Of a stretch of 6,933 nucleotides of DNA, positions 1 to 5,430 are shown piece by piece. The stretch lies in assembly GCA_002254825.2 (NCBI GenBank), contig NJEL02000069.1, positions 1 to 6,933 of the forward strand. The letters run 5' to 3'. The stretch is from Methanosarcinales archaeon ex4572_44. Its GTDB lineage: Archaea > Halobacteriota > Methanosarcinia > Methanosarcinales > EX4572-44. The stretch's first letter is position 1. The number at the start of each line of letters is the position of its first letter. The position numbers and the translations under genes are program-made. The notes beneath the pieces are model-generated. The model searched no databases. It saw nothing but the letters and a program-made list of their open reading frames with translations, and was not told the DNA's origin.

Positions 1-815
1 GTACTTTTCAGTTCACTACCAACAGCACTTGCATCCTTTTTCAGTAACTCGTTTGCGAGTGAGAGCATCTCTTGGTGTGCAACTCCAAGCAGTGTTCCGA
101 TCGTCTCTGGTGTTACGACCCAAGAGTTTATCGCAAGGTTCCTTGCCGATCCTGCTGCTATATTGAGGATTGGGCTGATCGTTGTCGTTGTTGGGTATGC
201 AATATTTACCGATAGGTTGAAGGCTGATTGTGCAGCCTGCGCGAGTTTTTCTGAATATGCTTTTTCATCGATTTCGAGTTCTTCTGGTTTGAAGATGACC
301 CCGTCTTCGTATGCTCCCGCCTTTGCAACGGTTTTCGTCTCTCTGATCACCACTTTTCCGCTTTCGATTGCTGCAGGTATTCCTGCGTTCTGCAGTTCGC
401 CCACGATCGGTCCGGGTGGGAAGGACGTGGGTCCTTTTTCAACTGTGATATCGGTTGGCGTGATCGCTCCGGCTCGGATCGGGGCAGAGGATTTGCTATC
501 TTCAAGTATCTTATAGAGCTTGAAAGGATTATCGTTTGTAAAGATGAGGGCTGTCTGTAAAGATATGTGATCTTTTAGATTTATTATACTGCTATCTTCA
601 AGATCTTCAATGGCTCGTCCTATGAATGTGTTTCTTGACATTTTAAGCACTGCAGTTTCATGAAGGCTTCTTCGTATCCTCTGTAGTTGTTTTGCAGGTA
701 TGTCGGCCATTGAAACTATGCCAACGACTGGATAAGAGGTTATTTTCTCTTTGATTTCCCCCACTTCATCCGTTTTCCACTGGGGTATATGTTTACTGTG
801 GTGTTCCATCTCCAT
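1..815 (-). CDS. rpl10: 50S ribosomal protein L10 (P0 stalk base), 3' end beyond window
   Basis: Archaeal L10 (P0) anchors the L12 dimers of the ribosomal stalk to 23S rRNA next to L11, where translation factors are recruited. I translated the minus strand from the ATG at 815-813. It begins MEMEHHSKHIPQWKTDEV and continues with family-like stretches including YPVVGIVSMADIPAKQLQ, KMSRNTFIGRAI and GPTSFPPGPIVGELQNAGIP, then AIESGKVVIRETKTVAKAG. A helical, Ala/Leu-rich segment (SLANELLKK) near the window edge fits the start of the spine that binds L12. About 271 codons are visible without a stop; archaeal L10 usually exceeds 300 residues, so only the C-terminal tail is missing. AGGTGA lies 6 nt before the ATG, inside the end of rpl1, and only one base separates the two genes, so translational coupling is likely. 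A second ATG at 809 is an alternative start with worse spacing. Confidence 0.95.
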   Translation of the reverse strand, partial: MEMEHHSKHIPQWKTDEVGEIKEKITSYPVVGIVSMADIPAKQLQRIRRSLHETAVLKMSRNTFIGRAIEDLEDSSIINLKDHISLQTALIFTNDNPFKLYKILEDSKSSAPIRAGAITPTDITVEKGPTSFPPGPIVGELQNAGIPAAIESGKVVIRETKTVAKAGAYEDGVIFKPEELEIDEKAYSEKLAQAAQSAFNLSVNIAYPTTTTISPILNIAAGSARNLAINSWVVTPETIGTLLGVAHQEMLSLANELLKKDASAVGSELKS

Positions 816-816
816 C

Positions 817-1458
817 TCACATCACCTTCACAGCAGGACCCATCGTCGTCTTCACGTAGATCGATCGTATGTTCTGTGTTCCACGATCAAGCTGTTGTTC
901 CACTCGTGTGATCACCGATTCCACGTTCTCTGCAAGCATCTCAGGATCCATGTTCCGCCGTCCTACTGGGACATGGAACGTTGGGCGATCCTTTGAACGC
1001 ACCCTTATAGCTGCATGGGCACGTTCTACCAATTGCGTGACATCTTTATCAGGTGTTAGCGGAAGAGGCATCTTTCCACGCGGTCCAAGCACGCGCCCGA
1101 GCGTTTTTCCGATCAAAGGCATGTAAACGGTCTCTGATATAAAGAAATCAACCTCGTTTGCAAGGTTGCGCGCCCGCGTAGGGTCACCTGCAAGAGCCTC
1201 TATCTCAGCCTCATCAAAAACATAATCTGCACCAGCATCCTTTGCCTTCTGCGCCACATCACCCTTTCCAAAGACTACAACCTTCACAGGCCGCCCCCGC
1301 CCATGTGGAAGGAGTATCTCTTCATCAATCCTGTTCTGAGGCTGGGTAAGATCCACGTTTCTGAGATTTATCGCCAGATCCACAGACTCCTCAAAACCTC
1401 TCGGTGGTGAATCCTCCAAAGCCTTTCTCACCGCTTCAACAATCTCTATCGATGTCAT
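817..1458 (-). CDS. rpl1: 50S ribosomal protein L1
   Basis: L1 forms the mobile L1 stalk of the large subunit that helps release deacylated tRNA from the E site. In bacteria and some archaea it also represses translation of its own mRNA by binding a mimic of its rRNA site. The 213-residue product is normal for archaeal L1. The N-terminal rRNA-contact segment ESVDLAINLRNVDL is at residues 24-37, GKTLGRVLGPRGKMP ends the second domain at about 117-131, and a C-terminal RSKDRPTFHVPVG stretch returns to the rRNA-binding domain. GGAGGG at 1473-1468 sits 9 nt before the ATG and supports this start. The gene is separated from rpl11 by 102 nt, unlike the tight spacing elsewhere in the cluster. That gap contains a promoter-like box and inverted repeats, described separately, which are candidates for autoregulation. 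Confidence 0.97.
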   Translation of the reverse strand: MTSIEIVEAVRKALEDSPPRGFEESVDLAINLRNVDLTQPQNRIDEEILLPHGRGRPVKVVVFGKGDVAQKAKDAGADYVFDEAEIEALAGDPTRARNLANEVDFFISETVYMPLIGKTLGRVLGPRGKMPLPLTPDKDVTQLVERAHAAIRVRSKDRPTFHVPVGRRNMDPEMLAENVESVITRVEQQLDRGTQNIRSIYVKTTMGPAVKVM

Positions 1459-1467
1459 TCAAAGAAA

Positions 1468-1473
1468 CCCTCC
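1468..1473 (-). promoter_or_regulatory. Shine-Dalgarno site of rpl1
   Basis: GGAGGG on the minus strand, 9 nt upstream of the rpl1 ATG, matches the anti-SD end of 16S rRNA. It shows that rpl1 is translated by a leadered mechanism, so there is an untranslated leader in which the upstream inverted repeats could act. Confidence 0.75.
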
Positions 1474-1492
1474 GTAGTAAGATTATCCGATC

Positions 1493-1520
1493 GACCATCA
1501 CTGGTCTACTACAGTAGACC
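1493..1520 (-). promoter_or_regulatory. Two overlapping inverted repeats in the rpl1 leader
   Basis: On the minus strand an 8-bp perfect inverted repeat, GGTCTACT-GT-AGTAGACC (1520-1503), is followed by a second, GACCA-GTGA-TGGTC (1506-1493), a 5-bp stem with a GNRA-type tetraloop sequence. They share the bases at 1506-1503, so only one can fold at a time. The pair lies about 35 nt before the rpl1 start and upstream of its SD. It could be the L1 autoregulatory site or an alternative-structure switch. The first repeat, with its very small loop, could instead be a DNA operator palindrome. The repeats are directly visible; the function is inferred. Confidence 0.4.
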
Positions 1521-1539
1521 CAAGAAAAATACTTCAAAC

Positions 1540-1547
1540 TATTAATA
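1540..1547 (-). promoter_or_regulatory. Possible TATA box for rpl1-rpl10
   Basis: TATTAATA on the minus strand in the rpl11-rpl1 gap. A start site about 25 nt downstream would fall near 1518, at the beginning of the inverted repeats, giving a leader of about 60 nt. The preceding bases are only a weak BRE match, so transcription may simply continue from spt5-rpl11. Confidence 0.3.
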
Positions 1548-1560
1548 GGTTACCTTACTC

Positions 1561-2037
1561 TCAAACACCAAGAGCCTCGTCGAATTCGCCGCTATCAATG
1601 GCTTTCACCACATCTTCGGGGCTCATTCCTTCAACTGTGATCCCAAGTGTCCTGCATGTCCCAATGATCTCCTTTACTCGGTTTCGGGTGGTGTATGAGA
1701 GCAGTTTATCTTTCTTCATCTCAGAAACCTTGACGAGCTCTTTGAGCTTCAGATCGCCGACTACCTCGCTTCCTGCCAGGCTAGATCCCTTCGTAACACC
1801 AAGCTCTGAGAGTATCAATGCTGAAGTGGGGGGTGTGCCAACCTCTATCGTGAAGTTCTTCGCATCATCCACCACGATCTTGACTGGGACCTGCATCCCG
1901 TCGTACGCGCCAGTTACCCTGTTTACCTCATCAACCACGGCTTTTATGTTCACACCCAGTGGACCAAGCGCTGGGCCAACTGGAGGCCCTGGGTTTGCAC
2001 GCCCACCTGAAACAAGTACTTCTACAACACTTGACAT
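1561..2037 (-). CDS. rpl11: 50S ribosomal protein L11
   Basis: L11 binds the GTPase-associated centre of 23S rRNA with L10 and takes part in factor-dependent GTP hydrolysis. The 158-residue product begins MSSVVEVLVSGGRANPGPP and carries the proline-rich N-terminal signature PGPPVGPALGPLGVN (residues 16-30). The C-terminal rRNA-binding domain has the conserved IIGTCRTLGITVEG segment around residues 124-137. Length fits archaeal L11. The reading frame also has an ATG two codons earlier (2043), but AGGTGA at 2052-2047 is only 3 nt from that one and 9 nt from the ATG at 2037, which also gives the more usual family N-terminus, so I chose 2037. It follows spt5 by under 20 nt and surely shares its transcript. 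Confidence 0.96.
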   Translation of the reverse strand: MSSVVEVLVSGGRANPGPPVGPALGPLGVNIKAVVDEVNRVTGAYDGMQVPVKIVVDDAKNFTIEVGTPPTSALILSELGVTKGSSLAGSEVVGDLKLKELVKVSEMKKDKLLSYTTRNRVKEIIGTCRTLGITVEGMSPEDVVKAIDSGEFDEALGV

Positions 2038-2052
2038 AACCATTATTCACCT

Positions 2053-2529
2053 TTACTCTGTCTCTTCTTTCTTTAAAACTCGAACATTATCTCCCCGCAC
2101 CGTTATAGGTATTGGAACGACCGACTCGAAGAGTTCAACAGTTATCTCTTCATGAGCCTCGTCCACACGCTTCACCCGCGCCTTTTCACCCTTAAAGGGA
2201 CCAGAGATGACCTCAACGATAGAACCTTCTGTGATACCTGTCACGGTGAGCTTTGGAGTGAGAAAATGCTCAACCTCTGTAAAACTTGACCGACCACGCA
2301 CCATCGTGCGAGCGTGAGGAACCTTCTGAACAGCCTGATCAACAACCTCTGGAACCACAGCCTCAACCAGCACATATCCCTTCAACTCATCAGGCACAAG
2401 AATGGCTCGCAGATCCAAACCATTCTTACTCGCGACTTGAGCTAGCAAACCCGCTACCGATCGCTCCTGATTAGCAGTGGTCTTGACCACAAATATACAG
2501 GTCTCCTCAGAATCTGCAACCTCACTCAT
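2053..2529 (-). CDS. spt5: Transcription elongation factor Spt5 (archaeal NusG)
   Basis: Spt5 binds the RNA polymerase clamp across the DNA cleft, usually with Spt4, to make elongation processive. The 158-residue product has the archaeal two-domain layout. An NGN domain runs from about residue 11 (CIFVVKTTANQERSVAGLL) to about 88, including the characteristic LKGYVLVEA at 49-57. A single KOW domain follows from about 99 (ITEGSIVEVISGPFKGEKARVKRVDEAH). No bacterial-type insertions or extra KOWs are present. GGAG at 2543-2540 lies 10 nt upstream of the ATG. It leads the ribosomal protein cluster, the usual archaeal order, but secE is not immediately upstream as it often is. Confidence 0.96.
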   Translation of the reverse strand: MSEVADSEETCIFVVKTTANQERSVAGLLAQVASKNGLDLRAILVPDELKGYVLVEAVVPEVVDQAVQKVPHARTMVRGRSSFTEVEHFLTPKLTVTGITEGSIVEVISGPFKGEKARVKRVDEAHEEITVELFESVVPIPITVRGDNVRVLKKEETE

Positions 2530-2563
2530 ACAAACTCAACTCCAATCACAACACCCGTATCCC

Positions 2564-2579
2564 TAATAAAATCTTTGCT
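2564..2579 (-). promoter_or_regulatory. Promoter of spt5-rpl11 (BRE plus TATA)
   Basis: On the minus strand AGCAAAG (BRE-like, 2579-2573) runs into ATTTTATTA (TATA-like, 2572-2564). A start site about 25 nt downstream would be near 2543, giving a leader of about 14 nt that just includes the GGAG ribosome site. Position and order are those expected of an archaeal promoter. Confidence 0.55.
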
Positions 2580-2711
2580 GGACTCGGTCCGCTGGGAATA
2601 GAACTTGGTAGGGGTTTTGAAGAGAAGTCTGGAGGAGGTGCAGAAAGAATAAGTTGCAGCTATACTATAGAGCAGGAAAAAGAATGTAATGTGTTGAGGC
2701 CGGGGCGATGA
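2575..2711 (+). pseudogene. Possible plus-strand gene remnant (C-terminal fragment)
   Basis: A plus-strand frame without an ATG, GTG or TTG start reads FAGLGPLGIELGRGFEEK and continues as SGGGAERISCSYTIEQ and EKECNVLRPGR, ending with TGA at 2709-2711. It is open further upstream, but there it overlaps the spt5 promoter and antisense coding. The codons favour a purine in the first position, and the stop abuts a hairpin followed by a T-tract, which is what the end of a real gene looks like. I do not recognise the protein. It may be the decayed 3' end of a gene, or a chance open frame. The 209-nt spt5-DUF1786 gap otherwise holds no gene; I checked both strands for SecE and found none. Confidence 0.25.
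2677..2681 (-). terminator. T-tract downstream of the DUF1786 gene
   Basis: Five T residues on the minus strand (within TTCTTTTTCC), about 60 nt after the DUF1786 stop and upstream of the spt5 promoter. Archaeal RNA polymerase terminates at such T-runs on the non-template strand, so this could separate the two transcripts. Confidence 0.3.
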
Positions 2712-2730
2712 TAGGATTTTCCTATTTTTT
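2711..2730 (+). terminator. Hairpin plus T-tract
   Basis: ATAGGA-TTT-TCCTAT followed directly by TTTTT on the plus strand. The T-tract marks it as a plus-strand terminator, although the only plus-strand frame ending here is the putative remnant. The stem also lies about 13 nt after the DUF1786 stop on the minus strand, where it could protect the 3' end of that mRNA. Confidence 0.4.
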
Positions 2731-2738
2731 CACCTGAT

Positions 2739-3643
2739 TCACACCACGTTCTCAACGAGCCCGAAGCATCCTGTGAGCATCGCATCACCGAATGGGACTG
2801 CGTAGATCACTGGAAGCGTTGATTCCTTCATGATCTCACGGTTGGGACCTGTCAGAAGGATCGTTTTGATCTTATCAAACCCGATGCTTTCATGTATGTA
2901 GCACCCGTGTCCTCCGTCGTCGAAGATCTCTTCAAAATCGAGGTTTCCGTCTGCAAGCCTCTTCGTGTAGTCATCCACCTTTGCCGCATTGATCTTTGAG
3001 GTGTGATGCTCAAACAAGCTTATTATGCGCCCTTCGTTCACCACGGCAGCGATGGTGTGCCCGTTTCCAAGATTGATTGCCACTGCTGGCTCTTTTGCAC
3101 GCAGGTCGAGCATGGCACCTGTGATTGCTGCAGGGCCTGTGTCCATCACAACAGGTTTTCTGCCAGAGATTCTGATCGTCTCTGCTGCAGCCTGCATTCG
3201 ATTGAACTCTGGTGGTGGGCTTTTGTATGCAAAATCGTCAAGTCGCCCACCTTTTTTCAACACCTCTTTGAAGATTTCAAACCGCTTAATCCTATTACTC
3301 ATATGCGGCGCAAAGCCATGATCCTGGACTGCAACAGCGACCCTCTCAGGTATCCTCATACCATACACCTCAAATACGCTTCCGAGTTCTTCAAGGTTGA
3401 GATCGTGGCATAGACGTGCCCTCCCTTCCTGAGGTGTTCTTTCACCGCCCGTGTAAGATGGCCGCCGCCCATCACACGCCCTGTCAAGAAGATCTCCTTT
3501 CCATTTGCGGATCTCACCCTCTCGGCGAGGCGGAGTGTTGGAGAAGGCAGAACCATCTTATAACAGTTCTCGATCCTCTTCTCATCATCATAGAGAAGTA
3601 TGTCCTGCGTGCCCATCCCAACATCAATTGCAAGAATCTGCAT
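2739..3643 (-). pseudogene. DUF1786 actin-fold protein, broken by a frameshift
   Basis: DUF1786 proteins (Pfam describes them as putative pyruvate formate-lyase activating enzymes, a function not shown here) look like members of the actin/HSP70 ATPase fold. The N-terminal frame (3643-3356) starts MQILAIDVGMGTQDILLYD, with a phosphate-1-like loop at residues 5-14, and has TGRVMGGGHLTRAV. It then shifts into nonsense (ISTLKNSEAYLRCMV). The other frame supplies DLNLEELGSVFEVYGMRIPE and continues to 2739 with SNRIKRFEIFKEVLK, VMDTGPAAITGA, the phosphate-2-like AINLGNGHTIAAVV and FGDAMLTGCFGLVE. Adding one base near 3404 (between ACG and ATC) restores one protein of about 301 residues, the size I expect for the family. 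Both halves are intact, so the lesion is either very recent or a sequencing error. GGTGA lies 3 nt before the ATG, which is rather close. Confidence 0.85.
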
Positions 3644-3673
3644 GATTCACCATCTCATTAAAACCAAGACAAA

Positions 3674-3681
3674 GATATACC
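3674..3681 (-). promoter_or_regulatory. Possible TATA box for the DUF1786 gene
   Basis: GGTATATC on the minus strand, centred about 34 nt before the DUF1786 ATG. Initiation about 25 nt downstream would leave a leader of only about 8 nt, which would fit near-leaderless translation and the poorly spaced SD. Confidence 0.4.
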
Positions 3682-3711
3682 TAACGCAAGCGAAAAGATC
3701 TGAGTTAAATT

Positions 3712-3843
3712 TCATAAGTAATTCACCCGATCAACATAAACCATTGGCAATCTCTTAACACACATATTAATCTTACTAATCCCACCCATGAAAACCATAA
3801 AACCCAGCATCAAAAACAAAATCACAATAAAAATAACAGACAT
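3712..3843 (-). CDS. Small single-span membrane protein, unknown function
   Basis: A 43-codon frame on the minus strand encodes MSVIFIVILFLMLGFMVF followed by MGGISKINMCVKRLPMVYVDRVNYL. Residues 3-20 form a clear hydrophobic helix, and the rest is a short basic tail (K, K, R, then D, R) that by the positive-inside rule would be cytoplasmic. GAGGGG lies 9 nt before the ATG, and a TATA-like TTAATAAA (3895-3888) is positioned to give a leader of about 23 nt. It is 68 nt upstream of the DUF1786 gene on the same strand and may be co-transcribed with it. I do not recognise the family. The combination of a start site, SD, promoter and a sensible membrane topology makes it more likely than a chance frame. 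Confidence 0.5.
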   Translation of the reverse strand: MSVIFIVILFLMLGFMVFMGGISKINMCVKRLPMVYVDRVNYL

Positions 3844-3887
3844 TTTTAAATACCCCTCAACTCATTTCCCTCAACAGAGAAACTCGT

Positions 3888-3895
3888 TTTATTAA
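3888..3895 (-). promoter_or_regulatory. Possible TATA box for the 43-aa ORF
   Basis: TTAATAAA on the minus strand, centred about 48 nt upstream of the small ORF's ATG. The implied start near 3866 places the GAGGGG ribosome site inside the leader. Confidence 0.3.
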
Positions 3896-3904
3896 GATTT
3901 CCCC

Positions 3905-4018
3905 ATTGTCATAACTTTATTACTCTCACTGGCAATGTCTTGTCACTTTTATGTTTATGGATATCCCATTGTGCACGGGGTTTTTAAGACGGGTGATAAG
4001 ATTGTCAACGAACGGTAA
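3905..4018 (+). pseudogene. Possible signal-peptide fragment of a secreted protein
   Basis: This plus-strand frame reads IVITLLLSLAMSC followed by HFYVYGYPIVHGVFKTGDKIVNER and a TAA at 4016-4018. A hydrophobic stretch ending in small residues, then CHFYVYG and an IVxGVFKTGDKI-type strand, resembles the start of archaeal secreted or S-layer-associated proteins. The only ATG (3935) is inside the hydrophobic stretch, and no SD precedes it, so there is no proper start. It ends 56 nt before the ATPase gene. I take it as a possible decayed remnant. The rest of the 431-nt gap between the DUF1786 and ATPase genes (3644-4074) holds only the small minus-strand ORF and promoter elements. Confidence 0.22.
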
Positions 4019-4030
4019 AGTTTTAATAAA
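4014..4030 (+). promoter_or_regulatory. Promoter of the ariA-ariB-like operon
   Basis: GGTAAAG (BRE-like) followed by TTTTAATAAA (TATA-like, 4021-4030). The expected start site about 25 nt downstream, near 4050, leaves a leader of about 25 nt containing the GGGAGGG ribosome site. Confidence 0.5.
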
Positions 4031-4061
4031 TGCATCGTGTGAAGTAAGTTAGTGGATGCAA

Positions 4062-4068
4062 GGGAGGG
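4062..4068 (+). promoter_or_regulatory. Strong Shine-Dalgarno site of the ATPase gene
   Basis: GGGAGGG, 6 nt before the ATG at 4075, fixes that start codon and suggests efficient translation of the first gene of the pair. Confidence 0.75.
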
Positions 4069-4074
4069 AATTTT

Positions 4075-5430
4075 ATGAAAGTAAAGAAAATAACAGTTAA
4101 AAATTTGTTTGGGATGTTTTGTCATGAAATCCCTTTGAATATGGCAGAGCACATAACGATCATCCATGGGCCAAACGGGATTGGAAAAACAATTTTACTC
4201 ACAATGCTGAACGCGCTTTTTAGTTCGTCTTATGAAAAACTACGTCGCATTCCATTCAATGAGTTCTCCATTGATTTTGAGGATGGGAGTGTTCTTTCTC
4301 TTGAAAGAGAAATTAAATCTGATCTCGTTGAAAGAAACATGGGTGATGATGACTACGGCTTAGTCTTCAAGTTCAACAAGCACGGCTCAAATCTAGAGTC
4401 TTATACAGTGGCACCTGCACGACGGGAAGACATTAATTTTCCTCTGGAAATGCTAGAGGACGTAATACCGGGACTTGAGCAAATAGGTCCTAACAATTGG
4501 ATTCATGTGCCGACTGAGGAAAAGCTCTCGTTGGAGGCTGTTTTGTATCGTTTTGGTGATAGTTTACCTTTCAAGTCGCGCAAAATAAGAAGGGAAAATG
4601 AACCTGATTGGTTGAAAGAGATACGAAATTTAATCCACATTCGTCTCATAGACACCAAACGCTTGTTGAGTTTTTCACATCCACGCAGTCGACGCAAGTA
4701 TGGAAAATCATATTTGATGACAACCCCATCCGTTATCAGTTATTCTGAAGAGCTTGCAGATGCGATTCAGGAGAAACTTGCAGAATATGCTACATTATCG
4801 CAGTCGTTAGATCGAACGTTTCCTACAAGATTGGTCAAAGGGAATGGTTATTCCGAACTAACAATAGACGCTTTGAGAGATGATTTAAGCAAACTTGAAA
4901 AGAAACGTTCCCGCCTGATGGAAGCTGGACTACTGGATAAAGAAAAAGAAATCGACTTTACGGGATTAATTCAACAGATCGGTGAGAGCAATAGGAATGT
5001 TCTATCGGTCTATGTCGGTGATGTCAAAGAGAAGTTAAAAGTCTTTGACGAATTAACTGATAAGATAGATCTTCTTGTAGATATTATCAATAGAAGATTT
5101 CTTTATAAGAAAATGTCGATTAATAAAAAGGAGGGTTTCATCTTTGAAACTTCCGATGGGAAAAAAATATCTCCTGCAGATTTATCTTCTGGGGAACAGC
5201 ATGAATTAGTTTTAAATTATGAACTACTCTTCAAAGTCAAGCCCAATTCCCTTATTCTCATTGATGAACCTGAATTGTCCTTACATGTTATCTGGCAGCA
5301 ACAATTTCTAAAGGATTTACAAGAGATCATCAGACTCGCAGGATTCGATGTCCTGCTCGCTACACATGCACCCGATATAATTCATGATCGATGGGATCTG
5401 ACAGTTGAATTGGGCGGATCCACTAAATGA
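4075..5430 (+). CDS. ariA: AAA/ABC-type ATPase, AriA-like (PARIS defence sensor)
   Basis: The 451-residue protein is a complete ABC-type P-loop ATPase of the AAA_15/AAA_21 kind related to OLD-family ATPases, without a TOPRIM domain of its own. It shows an N-terminal strand pair (VKKITVKNLFGM), Walker A GPNGIGKT at 32-39, and a predicted helical/coiled-coil middle (about 225-350, including LSKLEKKRSRLMEAG). The ABC signature LSSGEQ is at 370-375, Walker B SLILIDEPELSLH at 392-404 with D397/E398, and the H-loop ATHAP at 429-433 with H431. All catalytic motifs are intact. In PARIS, AriA forms a large assembly that holds the AriB effector inactive and releases it on sensing a phage anti-restriction protein such as Ocr; that role here is inferred. 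The stop overlaps the next gene's ATG (ATGA). The specific trigger cannot be read from sequence, and another ATPase-DUF4435 system is possible. Confidence 0.85.
   Translation: MKVKKITVKNLFGMFCHEIPLNMAEHITIIHGPNGIGKTILLTMLNALFSSSYEKLRRIPFNEFSIDFEDGSVLSLEREIKSDLVERNMGDDDYGLVFKFNKHGSNLESYTVAPARREDINFPLEMLEDVIPGLEQIGPNNWIHVPTEEKLSLEAVLYRFGDSLPFKSRKIRRENEPDWLKEIRNLIHIRLIDTKRLLSFSHPRSRRKYGKSYLMTTPSVISYSEELADAIQEKLAEYATLSQSLDRTFPTRLVKGNGYSELTIDALRDDLSKLEKKRSRLMEAGLLDKEKEIDFTGLIQQIGESNRNVLSVYVGDVKEKLKVFDELTDKIDLLVDIINRRFLYKKMSINKKEGFIFETSDGKKISPADLSSGEQHELVLNYELLFKVKPNSLILIDEPELSLHVIWQQQFLKDLQEIIRLAGFDVLLATHAPDIIHDRWDLTVELGGSTK

Noticed and set aside
163..516. 117-codon plus-strand open frame
   Set aside because: It lies antisense to the well-supported rpl10 frame and has no recognisable domain or SD.
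1598..2155. 185-codon plus-strand open frame across rpl11 and spt5
   Set aside because: Ser/Thr-rich antisense shadow spanning two certain minus-strand genes; its long length comes from their codon bias.
2700..2736. C/D-box small RNA (GATGATA and CTGA)
   Set aside because: The C-box match is imperfect, the spacing is too short for guide regions, and no second box pair is seen.
3003..3413. Plus-strand frames opposite the DUF1786 gene
   Set aside because: They are antisense to family-matching sequence, Cys/His-rich without pattern, and lack an SD.
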